A DNA stretch of 64,000 bases. Origin: Catenulispora sp. MAP5-51 (GTDB taxonomy: Bacteria; Actinomycetota; Actinomycetes; Streptomycetales; Catenulisporaceae). The notes beneath the pieces are model-generated. The model was not told the DNA's origin, did not search any database, and saw only the letters and a program-made list of their open reading frames with translations. Shown one piece after another: positions 16,785 through 23,844 of this stretch. Positions within the stretch are counted from its first letter, which is position 1. Each line of letters starts with the position of its first letter. A program made the position numbers and the translations under genes. The stretch covers positions 1 through 64,000 of the forward strand of contig NZ_JBGCCH010000040.1 in the NCBI RefSeq assembly GCF_041261205.1, given 5' to 3'.

Positions 16785-17704
16785 AGGAGCAGCTCCTCGA
16801 GCTCGCCGAGCCGGCCGAACAAGACGGGCAGGCCACGCACTCCGTCGCGCACGGACTCGTGCGACAGCGCGAGGCCGGGACCGGTGGCCGCCTCGACGCC
16901 CGCCAGGCACCGCAGGATGTTCCACCTCGTGTGTCCCAACCAGCCGCCGATCATGTGCGCGAACCAGCTCGGGCCCGAGGGCGGCAGCACTCCGCCGCCG
17001 GCGGCGTAGCCGTCGAGGACCGAGGCGAAGACGGCGGGCTCGATGCCGTCGAGGCCGGGGCCCTTCGCCAGGCTCAGCGCGGTCGAACCGAGCTCACCGG
17101 ACAGGTCGAGCAATCCCGACAGCTCCCAGTCCAGAACCACCGGCCGGCCCCGGCGGGCCAGCAGGTTCCACGGCTGGATGTCTCTGTGGGTCAGCACGAC
17201 CGGACCTGGCCGTTCGCAGGTGTCGACGAAGCGGGCGATCGCCTGGAACGTCCGCACCCGGGCGGCCAGCTCCTCGGCCCAGGGCTGTCCGGTCGCCGCC
17301 GCCCGCGCCGCGAGCTCGGGCCAGTCCCGTGCCACCGGTTCCTCGACCGGCCCGGCGCTCCAGGCGGCATCGAGCGCGTGGATGCGCGCGAGGATCTCTC
17401 CGATCTCGAACCCGTACGCCGGCGACACCGGCGCCTCCGGCACCTTCTCGCCCTCGACCCATCGATGGACGAGCGTGCCGCGGCCGGCCGAGATCGGCTC
17501 CGGCATCGGGATGCCGGCGGCGAAGGCCGTCCGCTCGAACGCGAACACGTCCTCGCCGTGATACGTCCAGCGGCGGTCGCCCAGGTTCAGCTCCTTCACC
17601 GCGAACGACCCTTGATCGGTGTCGAGCCGGTACATCCGGTTGGCGAACCCGCCGTGGACGCGGATCATCGGGCCGACCGGTGCGCCGAGCTGCGAAAGAT
17701 CCAC
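16781..17704 (-). CDS. APH family phosphotransferase, first gene of a coupled pair
   Basis: A 307-residue second APH-type kinase. It carries VVLTHRDIQPWNLLARR (HRD-x4-N catalytic loop, about residue 180) and VVLDWELSGLLD (metal site). The best start is GTG at 17704, although GGAG lies directly against it; an ATG at 17668 is possible. Its stop overlaps the start of the next APH gene, so both are made together. Sequence similarity between the two is limited to the core motifs, so this is an old pairing and not a recent duplication. Confidence 0.83.
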   Translation of the reverse strand: MDLSQLGAPVGPMIRVHGGFANRMYRLDTDQGSFAVKELNLGDRRWTYHGEDVFAFERTAFAAGIPMPEPISAGRGTLVHRWVEGEKVPEAPVSPAYGFEIGEILARIHALDAAWSAGPVEEPVARDWPELAARAAATGQPWAEELAARVRTFQAIARFVDTCERPGPVVLTHRDIQPWNLLARRGRPVVLDWELSGLLDLSGELGSTALSLAKGPGLDGIEPAVFASVLDGYAAGGGVLPPSGPSWFAHMIGGWLGHTRWNILRCLAGVEAATGPGLALSHESVRDGVRGLPVLFGRLGELEELLL

Positions 17705-17821
17705 CTCCGCATGCTAGGTCCGACGACCTGTCGACGCACCGGGCTTTCCCGGGCGGTGGAGCTACATACACCCCACGAACACCATGTAGGGCCATCGTGC
17801 GAGCACGTCCCGGCTCGCAGA

Positions 17822-17840
17822 CTTGAGGCATCACCTCAAG
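17822..17840. promoter_or_regulatory. Inverted repeat CTTGAGG-N5-CCTCAAG upstream of secreted hydrolase
   Basis: Perfect seven-base arms with a five-base spacer end 28 bases before the ATG of the secreted hydrolase. Position and symmetry suit an operator for a dimeric repressor. The regulator is unknown; no regulator gene is adjacent. Confidence 0.55.
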
Positions 17841-17868
17841 CCATCCATCTCGGGGAAAGAGAATCGCC

Positions 17869-19161
17869 ATGCGTTCCCACAGCCGTTCCCACAGCCGTTT
17901 CCGTCAGCACGCCGCGAAGTCCGTCGCGATCGGCGCGGCGGGCGCCTTGCTGCTGACCGTCGCCTCGGCCGCCTCGGCCACCGTCGCGAACGCCTCGACA
18001 TCCGGGCCCGGTGCGTTCGAGCACGGCCGGCAGCACCACGAGCCCGGCCGGTTGTTGTCCGTGACGGAGGTCGCGGCGCTGTCGCCGGATCAGGTGCAGG
18101 CGGCGGTGGTCCCGTTCTTCGGCGACACCAAGCGGGTGCGCTATGCGGTCACCGACTACCGCATCACCTACAGCACCGTCGATCCGCAGGGCCGCGCGAC
18201 GACCGCCAGCGGCCTGGTCGCCCTGCCCACCGGCGCCGGCGACCGGCTGAACGTCATCTCCTACGACCACGGCACCAACCCGACCCGCGACGCGGTCGCC
18301 TCGGTCACCGCGGGCGGCGGCGACCGGGAGGCCGTCGAGCTGTTCGCCTCGGCCGGCTACGCCGCCGTCGCCCCGGACTACCTCGGACTGGGCACGGGCC
18401 CCGGCGTCCATCCGTACATGGATCTGGCCTCTGAGGTCACGGCCTCGGAGGACATGCTCACCGCGAGCCGCACCCTGGCCGGCCAGCACGACACGAGCCT
18501 GAATCCGCGGGTCATGGTCACCGGCTTCTCCCAGGGCGGCGCGGCGGCGATGGGCTTCGCGCACGCGATCCAGCAGGGCCAGGCAGGCACTTACTGGCGC
18601 CTGGGAGCCGTCGCACCGATGAGCGGCCCCTACAACGTCCGTACCGCTGAGATCCCCGCGCTGCTCAGCAACTCGCTCAACCCGGAGAGCGAAGTGCTCT
18701 ACATCTCCTTCTGGACCGTGGCGATGAACCGGATCTACCACTTCTACGCCAACCCAGCGGAGGTCTTCCAGCAGCCGTACGCCTCGATCGTCGAAGGCCT
18801 CTACGACGGCGACCACTCCGAGCAGGACATCCTGTCGGCCTTGCCGAGCAACCCCGCAGCACTACTGACCCCGCAGTACACCGCACGTCTCCAGCACCCG
18901 ACCGGCGCCCTGCTGACGGCGATGACGCAGAACGACGTCTCCTGCGACTGGCACCCGGACGCCCCGACGCAGATCTACGCCGCCAACGGCGACGACGGCG
19001 TCGCCTTCGCCAACGCCCAGCAGTGCCAGGCGCAACTAGCCGCGCACGGCGACCGCGTCAAGCTGATCGACGTCGGCGCCGTCGACCACAACACCTCCGC
19101 GGAGCTGGCCACGCCGCAGGTGCTGGCGTTCTTCAGCGACGCGGCTGACAGCGAGCGCTAG
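17869..19161 (+). CDS. Secreted alpha/beta hydrolase (lipase-like)
   Basis: A 430-residue secreted hydrolase. The basic, Arg/Ser/His-rich start followed by a hydrophobic stretch (SVAIGAAGALLLTVASAASA, residues 18-37) is a Sec-type signal with a likely Ala-x-Ala cut near residue 40. The nucleophile elbow is GFSQGG (Ser221); the acid and base are likely in NGDDGVAF and VDHNTSAEL near the C-terminus. The shape (Tyr-rich YRITYSTVDPQGRATTASGLV then VISYDHGTNPTRD) resembles secretory lipases and related esterases. GGGGA precedes the start. It is probably repressed through the inverted repeat just upstream. Substrate unknown. Confidence 0.82.
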   Translation: MRSHSRSHSRFRQHAAKSVAIGAAGALLLTVASAASATVANASTSGPGAFEHGRQHHEPGRLLSVTEVAALSPDQVQAAVVPFFGDTKRVRYAVTDYRITYSTVDPQGRATTASGLVALPTGAGDRLNVISYDHGTNPTRDAVASVTAGGGDREAVELFASAGYAAVAPDYLGLGTGPGVHPYMDLASEVTASEDMLTASRTLAGQHDTSLNPRVMVTGFSQGGAAAMGFAHAIQQGQAGTYWRLGAVAPMSGPYNVRTAEIPALLSNSLNPESEVLYISFWTVAMNRIYHFYANPAEVFQQPYASIVEGLYDGDHSEQDILSALPSNPAALLTPQYTARLQHPTGALLTAMTQNDVSCDWHPDAPTQIYAANGDDGVAFANAQQCQAQLAAHGDRVKLIDVGAVDHNTSAELATPQVLAFFSDAADSER

Positions 19162-19173
19162 GGCCGTCGCCGT

Positions 19174-19212
19174 CGCGGGGTCCCACGCCTGATTCGGGCG
19201 TGGGACCCCGCG
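19174..19212. terminator. Bidirectional terminator between hydrolase and chitinase genes
   Basis: A perfect 16-base stem (19174-19189 with 19197-19212) and a seven-base loop lie between two convergent genes, 12 bases after the hydrolase stop and 16 bases after the chitinase stop. No long T-tract follows, as is common in actinomycetes. Confidence 0.85.
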
Positions 19213-19228
19213 ACCGCTTTCGGCTATC

Positions 19229-20893
19229 TCAGCGTCCCTCCAACCCCTTCACGTTGTCCCCGAACGTCCATCCCAACGACCCGTCCCAGTTGATGGACCA
19301 GGTCATCAGTCCCTTGATCTGGCCGCCGACGCTGTTCCACGCCTGGGAGACCAGCGAGGGGGTCATGTAGCCGCCGCCGGCGCCGGGCTGGGCGGGCAGG
19401 CCGGGGACCTGGTGGTCGTAGGGCACCTTGATCGTGGTGCCCTGGATGGTCAGGCCGTTGTTCAGGCACTGGGTCTGGACCTGGAAGCCCTGGACTGTGG
19501 CCGCCTCGTAGGAGTCGCCGGAGCAGCCGTACATGCTGCCGTTGTAGTACTGCATGTTCAGCCACCACAGGCGGCCGTTGTCCATGTACTTCTTGATGAT
19601 CGGCAGGTACGCGCCCCAGATCGAGCCGTAGGTCACGCTGCCGCCGGTCACGTAGGCGGTCTCCGGGGCCATGGTCAGCCCGAAGTTCGACGGCATCTGC
19701 GCCAGCACGCCGTCGATGATGCGCTCCAGGTTCTGCTGCGAGGTCGACAGGGTGTTGATGTTGCCGCTGTCGGTCAGGCCGGTCTCGATGTCGATGTCGA
19801 TGCCGTCGAAGTTGTACTGCTTCAGGATCGGCACGATCGTCGCGACGAACTTGTCGGCCGCGGCGCTGGAGCTGAGGTCGACGCTGGCGGTGGCGCCGCC
19901 GATCGACATCAGGATGGTCCCGCCGGCTGCCTTCTCCGCGCAGTAGTCGGCGGGGCTTCCGACCTTGACGTTGGTGTCCATGCCGTCCTGCCACTCCACG
20001 GTGCCGTCCGAGAGGATGACCGGGAACGCGGCGTTGATGACGTTGTACCCGTGCTGCTGGATCCGCGGGTCGTCGATCGGGATCCAGCCCAGGCCCGGGT
20101 GCACGCCGTTGAGCGCGCCGTCCCAGTTCTCCCAGTAGCCCTGGATCACCTTGCCGGCCGGGCGCGACTTCACCGGGCAGGTGCTGCCGCCGGGCGCGGA
20201 GGAGGAGCTGCTGGAGGACGGGCTGGTCGGCGTCGAGCTGGTCGGGCTCGTCGGCGTCGTGGGCGTGGTCGGTGGCGTGGTCGGGGTGGTCGGGGGCGCC
20301 GTGGGCGTGGTCGACGGCGTGGTGGGCGTCGTGCTCGGCGTCGTCGGCGGCGGTCCGGCCGGCCCGGTCAGCGCCAGGTCGTCGGCGTAGTACACCGGCT
20401 CGGCGTACCAGCCGTGGAGGTAGACCTGGACGGAGGTCTGCGACGCGCCGGTCGTGAACGACACCGACAGCTGCTGCCAGCTGGTCGCCGACGGCGTCCA
20501 CGTCGAGGTACCACCGGTCACGCCTATGTAGACGTAGGACCCTTCGACGTACCCGGAGAACGTGTACGCCGTGTTCGGCTGCACCGACACGGTCTGCGTG
20601 CACTGGGCGTTGTCCGAGCCGGAGGGAGTACCGGCCAGCGCGTGGCTGCCGGAGTGCACCGGGCTGGCGACGACGGCTCCTGTACCGGCGTCGCACGTCC
20701 AACCGGACAAGTCCCCACTTTCGAAGCCGGGGTTGGTCAGCAGGTTGCCGGACGCAGCCGCCGGGGCCGAGCCCGGGGCGGCGGTGGCGTCCGTCGCGAA
20801 GCCCGCGGCCGCTCCCGCGAGCGCGAGCGCGCCGGCCGCCGCCCCTGCTGAGGCGAGAAGTTGTCGGCGGCGAGAACTGAGATTCCTGAGCAT
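19229..20893 (-). CDS. Secreted GH18 chitinase with N-terminal carbohydrate-binding module
   Basis: A 554-residue extracellular chitinase. An Arg-rich export signal (SSRRRQLLASAGAAAGALAL, about residues 5-24) is followed by a CBM4/9-like module (NLLTNPGFESGDLSGWTC to the YYADDLAL region, about 48-180), a Thr-Pro/Ser linker (about 185-235) and a GH18 barrel. The catalytic DxxDxDxE motif reads FDGIDIDIE with Glu370 as proton donor, and LMSIGGA is the conserved SxGG strand. The enzyme would split chitin outside the cell. The start at 20893 follows GGAGG by seven bases. A DasR-like site lies 75 bases upstream, which would link it to N-acetylglucosamine control. Confidence 0.93.
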   Translation of the reverse strand: MLRNLSSRRRQLLASAGAAAGALALAGAAAGFATDATAAPGSAPAAASGNLLTNPGFESGDLSGWTCDAGTGAVVASPVHSGSHALAGTPSGSDNAQCTQTVSVQPNTAYTFSGYVEGSYVYIGVTGGTSTWTPSATSWQQLSVSFTTGASQTSVQVYLHGWYAEPVYYADDLALTGPAGPPPTTPSTTPTTPSTTPTAPPTTPTTPPTTPTTPTSPTSSTPTSPSSSSSSSAPGGSTCPVKSRPAGKVIQGYWENWDGALNGVHPGLGWIPIDDPRIQQHGYNVINAAFPVILSDGTVEWQDGMDTNVKVGSPADYCAEKAAGGTILMSIGGATASVDLSSSAAADKFVATIVPILKQYNFDGIDIDIETGLTDSGNINTLSTSQQNLERIIDGVLAQMPSNFGLTMAPETAYVTGGSVTYGSIWGAYLPIIKKYMDNGRLWWLNMQYYNGSMYGCSGDSYEAATVQGFQVQTQCLNNGLTIQGTTIKVPYDHQVPGLPAQPGAGGGYMTPSLVSQAWNSVGGQIKGLMTWSINWDGSLGWTFGDNVKGLEGR

Positions 20894-20967
20894 CAAACGT
20901 CCTCCAGGCAGCACTACATGGCGAGTGGGCGGATACGCCTGCTGCTCCGGAGCTGCGGCTAGCACGC

Positions 20968-20983
20968 AGATTGGACTAGACCT
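20968..20983 (-). promoter_or_regulatory. DasR-like operator (dre) upstream of chitinase
   Basis: ATTGGACTAGACCTGT agrees at 13 of 16 positions with the streptomycete dre consensus ACTGGTCTAGACCAGT as I remember it, including the central CTAGACC. It ends 75 bases before the chitinase start, where DasR sites are found upstream of chitinase genes in Streptomyces. DasR is a GntR repressor released by glucosamine-6-phosphate. Confidence 0.65.
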
Positions 20984-21048
20984 GTGGGGCTGTCAAGACG
21001 TCTGCGCTTGACCGTTTCCGGCGGAGGTACGAAAGGGCAGCGCTCTGC

Positions 21049-21420
21049 TCAGCGCGCCAGCGGCGACACGGTCCCGCCGATGTCCAACACCCCGGTGATC
21101 GCCGGCGCGGCAGCGCTCGCGGCGGGCAGCGCGGCGGTGTGATCGGGTACTGCGACGGTCGCCGAGCCGACTTGCAGCGAGGTGACGTGCCGCGACCCGG
21201 CCACCAGCAGGTACTGCTTGCCCTGCGGCGAGCGCCACCGGGTGTCGGCGACGATGTGCTGCGAGAAGCGGCTGCACGCGCGGCCTTCGGCCTCTGATCC
21301 GGTCTGCTGCGCGGGCGCGCTGCCCGGCGGCAGGAAGGTGGTGGCGGTGGAGCCGGTGCCGTCCCAGCGGTCGGCGCGGGTGCAGATCCAGGTGGCCGTG
21401 CCCGCGGACTGCGGCGTGGC
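21049..21420 (-). pseudogene. 3' fragment of an unknown (probably secreted) protein gene
   Basis: About 123 codons stay open on the minus strand, ending at TGA (21049-21051), with protein-like composition: ATWICTRADRWDGTGSTATT near the start of the fragment, then SRFSQHIVADTRWRSPQGKQ and YLLVAGSRHVTSLQVGSATV. No start codon or ribosome-binding site is present; the frame begins abruptly where the dihydrodipicolinate-synthase-like fragment stops. I read it as the C-terminal part of a larger, possibly membrane-anchored or secreted protein. The family was not recognised. Confidence 0.6.
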
Positions 21421-21703
21421 CCTTCACCCGGTCGATCTCGGCTTCGTCGAGCTGGATGTAGGGCAGCGCGGTGCGCGGGTTGGCGATCACGCCCCGCAGG
21501 TACAACGCGGCCTTGAAAGCGCCCAGCGCCGAAGAAGCCCGGCCCATGCGCTCGGCCCCGCCCACGCCGACCAGCTCGAACAGGCTGCATCAGCCGCTCC
21601 TGCTCCTGCTTGGCCGCGTCCCAGTCGCCGGCCTGCGCCAGCGCGTACAGGCGGGCGTAGCCGTGCGGATCGACGTTGCCCAGGCCGGGCACGACGCCGT
21701 CTG
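21421..21703 (-). pseudogene. Fragment of a dihydrodipicolinate synthase-like gene (dapA family), frameshifted
   Basis: The minus strand encodes the C-terminal third of a DapA-family aldolase/lyase: DGVVPGLGNVDPHGYARLYA, DAAKQEQERLM, then after a one-base frameshift (about 21582-21592) LFELVGVGGAERMGRASSAL, GAFKAALYLRGVIANPRTAL and PYIQLDEAEIDRVKG. The catalytic Lys half of the protein is missing at the 5' side and the last few residues are missing at the 3' side, so it is cut at both ends. It abuts another gene fragment on each side. It cannot be active. Confidence 0.8.
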
Positions 21704-22471
21704 TCCGCCGAGCTCGGCATCACCGGCGGTCCGGCCACCAGCCCGGCGCTCGTGGCGAGCTTCGTGCGCATCAACGCCGGCGAGAAGCTGGCGACCGACA
21801 CCGAGGCGACCTCGGAGCTCTACTACGTGCTCTCCGGACGCGGCTGGTCGGAGATCTCAGGACGCGTCGTCACCTGGGAGAAGGGCGACGTCCTCACGCT
21901 CCCCGCGCACACCCCGGCGACCCACCACGGCCTCACCGACGCCGCCCTGTACTGGGTCACGGACGAGCCCCTGCTGCGCTACCTCGGCGTCACCCCGAAG
22001 ACCGCGCGCTTCCTGCCGACCAAGTTCCCTCGCCGGCGCCTCACCGACGAGCTCGCCGCGATCGCCGGCCGTCCCGGTGCCAACGCGAAGAACCGCGTCA
22101 GCGTGCTGCTGGCCAACGCCGAGCAGACCCAGACCCTGACCATCACCCACACCCTCTGGGCGATGTTCGGGCTGCTCCCGGCCGGCCAGGTCCAGCGCCC
22201 GCACCGGCACCAGTCGGTCGCCCTGGACCTGATCCTGGACACCCCGGAGGGCTGCTACACCCTGCTCGGCGACCGCCTCGACGAGCGCGGCGAGATCGTC
22301 GACCCCGTGCGGGTGGACTGGGTCCCGGGCGGCGCGTTCATCACCCCGCCCGGCAAGTGGCACGCGCACGTCAACGAGACCGGCACCGACGCGCACCTGA
22401 TCCCGATCCAGGACGCCGGGCTCCATACTTACCTTCGTTCCCTGGACATCCGTTTCAGCGACCGACGCTGA
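21701..22471 (+). pseudogene. 5'-truncated cupin dioxygenase-like gene
   Basis: About 256 codons encode two cupin domains of the gentisate 1,2-dioxygenase-like bicupin type: ELYYVLSGRGWSEISGRVVTWEKGD in the first (broken here for length: metal-site region about 22-47) and RPHRHQSVALDLILDT in the second, ending GGAFITPPGKWHAHVNETG. Homology begins at LSAELGITGG exactly where the antisense DapA-like fragment ends, and no start codon with a ribosome-binding site precedes it; full-length relatives are roughly 100 residues longer. A GTG within the fragment could start a shorter protein. The intact GntR gene downstream may have been its regulator. Confidence 0.72.
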
Positions 22472-22477
22472 CGGCTC

Positions 22478-22509
22478 TGTCAGCACACGAACGTGTCAGC
22501 ACGCGAACC
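22478..22509. repeat. Perfectly adjacent 16-bp direct repeat upstream of GntR gene
   Basis: TGTCAGCACACGAACG is followed at once by TGTCAGCACGCGAACC (14 of 16 bases equal), ending 21 bases before the GntR start codon. It could be a regulator-binding direct repeat or a by-product of local rearrangement. Confidence 0.75.
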
Positions 22510-22530
22510 GGCAGCACGAGAGAGGCGGCG

Positions 22531-23190
22531 ATGACCGACCTCGGCAAGGCCTCAGCAGCCGACCGCGCGTACGCCTACACCCGGCAGCAGATCCTCACCG
22601 GCGCCGTCGCGGCGGGCGATCTGATCAGCGAGGGCGAGATCGCCTCGGCGACCGGCCTGAGCCGCACGCCGGTGCGCGAGGCGTTCCTGCGGCTGCAAGG
22701 CGAGGGCGCGCTGCGTCTGCACCCCAAGCGCGGCGCGCTGGTCGTCCCGGTCTCGGTGGCCGAGATCCGGCAGGTGCTCCAGGCGCGCCTGCTGATCGAG
22801 TCCTTCGCCGCCGAGCAGGTCATCGCCGCCGATGCCGGGACCCGCGCCGCGTTGGCCGCGGAACTCGCCGCCTCGATGCGGCGCCAGCAGGACCTGACCG
22901 CCGCCGGCGACCACGCCGCCTCCGTCGCCGAGGACCGCACCTTCCACGAGCTGATCGTGCGCGCGGGAGGCAACGATCTGCTGGCCGACTTCTACGACGT
23001 CCTGCGCGACCGGCAGCTGCGCATGGGCAGCGACGCCCTGCGCCGCACCGCCGAACGCCGGCACAGCATCGCCGCGCAGCACGCCCGGCTGGCCGAGCTC
23101 ATCGCGAGCGGGAGCGCCGAGGAGTTCCGGCAGGCTGCTGAGGAGCACCTGCGGGGAACGCGGGAGGCACTGCTCGGACTGCCGGTGTGA
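22531..23190 (+). CDS. GntR family regulator (FadR subfamily, FCD domain)
   Basis: A 219-residue regulator. The winged HTH covers about residues 8-75 (AYAYTRQQILTGAVAAGDLI, then SEGEIASATGLSRTPVREAF and the wing RLHPKRGALVVPVS), and the all-helical FCD effector domain covers about 85-215 with an acidic/His set (EDRTFHELIVRAGGN, HARLAELI, EEHLRGTREALL) that usually binds a metal and a carboxylate ligand. The gene is intact although it sits among broken genes, and starts at an ATG with a GAGAGG-like site. Its former partner is probably the truncated cupin gene 59 bases upstream. Confidence 0.9.
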   Translation: MTDLGKASAADRAYAYTRQQILTGAVAAGDLISEGEIASATGLSRTPVREAFLRLQGEGALRLHPKRGALVVPVSVAEIRQVLQARLLIESFAAEQVIAADAGTRAALAAELAASMRRQQDLTAAGDHAASVAEDRTFHELIVRAGGNDLLADFYDVLRDRQLRMGSDALRRTAERRHSIAAQHARLAELIASGSAEEFRQAAEEHLRGTREALLGLPV

Positions 23191-23255
23191 TGGCGGTGTG
23201 ATGGCGGTCGCCGCTGAGACGTTTCCTTTGCCGGTAAGGCTTTCAGCTCACGGTT

Positions 23256-23650
23256 CTAGCTCGGCGACGAACCCCGCGAGCGCCGCCGCCCGCCGAACAG
23301 CAGCCCGGCACCGAGCACCAGCATCGAGACCGCCGCCACCGCCGCCGACAAGTCCATACCCGTACGCGGCAGCGTCGGGAGACGCGGCGGCACGTGCGGC
23401 ATGGGCCGCTTGTACGGAGGGGTCGGCGGGCCCGGCGGCGGGGTGCTTCTCGGTCAGGGTGCAGGTCGTCGGGCCGGTGAAGTACTGGCGGGGGAAGGCA
23501 CCGGAGGTCTGGCCGGGGGCCACGGTCAGCGTGGCCGTCGTGCCGTCCTCGCAGCTGAGCTCGAGCACGGCCGGGCGGGGGCGCGCAGGCCGGTGTCACC
23601 GGTCGTGGTCTTGGTGATGTCCAGCGTGCTGTTCAGCAGGGCAAGTTGGT
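23256..23650 (-). pseudogene. Remnant of an LPxTG cell-wall surface protein (DUF5979-like repeat plus sorting signal)
   Basis: Three minus-strand frames together encode the end of a surface protein. First frame: LLNSTLDITKTTTGDTG; after a shift near 23570: VLELSCEDGTTATLTVAPGQ and a FPRQYFTGPTTCTLTE segment (an Ig-like DUF5979-type repeat); after another shift near 23375: LPTLPRTGMDLSAAVAAVSM, a membrane segment and GGRRRSRGSSPS before TAG at 23256. LPRTG is a sortase motif. At least two frameshifts and the absence of the N-terminal part show a broken gene, unless the frameshifts are sequencing errors, in which case the 5' end is still missing. Confidence 0.68.
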
Positions 23651-23844
23651 CCGCTGCGGTGGAGAGACCACGATCCCGCGGTGCCTCCCGCAGCGGCGGA
23701 TAGACCATCTCCGATTTCCCTCTCCTGCGCAAGGGGTATCTGGATGTTCATATAAACAACCATGACACAGGCGGCTACGGGCAACCCGAGCCGCGGCGCC
23801 GACCGATCCCCTAGCCTGGATGTTCGGGCCCGGGCGAAAGGCAT
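23651..23844. other. Intergenic region with AT-rich promoter-like segment
   Basis: The minus-strand frame of the LPxTG remnant runs on to about 23732 without recognisable homology. The segment 23735-23765 (TGTTCATATAAAC, then AACCATGAC) is markedly AT-rich for this genome and is the most likely promoter of the following plus-strand gene. Confidence 0.4.

Noticed and set aside
15840-17704. APH genes as aminoglycoside resistance
   Set aside because: The fold is shared by many metabolite kinases and no antibiotic cluster or mobile element is adjacent.
21182-21700. Upstream extension of the cupin frame as its true N-terminus
   Set aside because: That stretch is the antisense of the dapA-like and secreted-protein fragments and reads as Arg/Pro-rich non-protein sequence.
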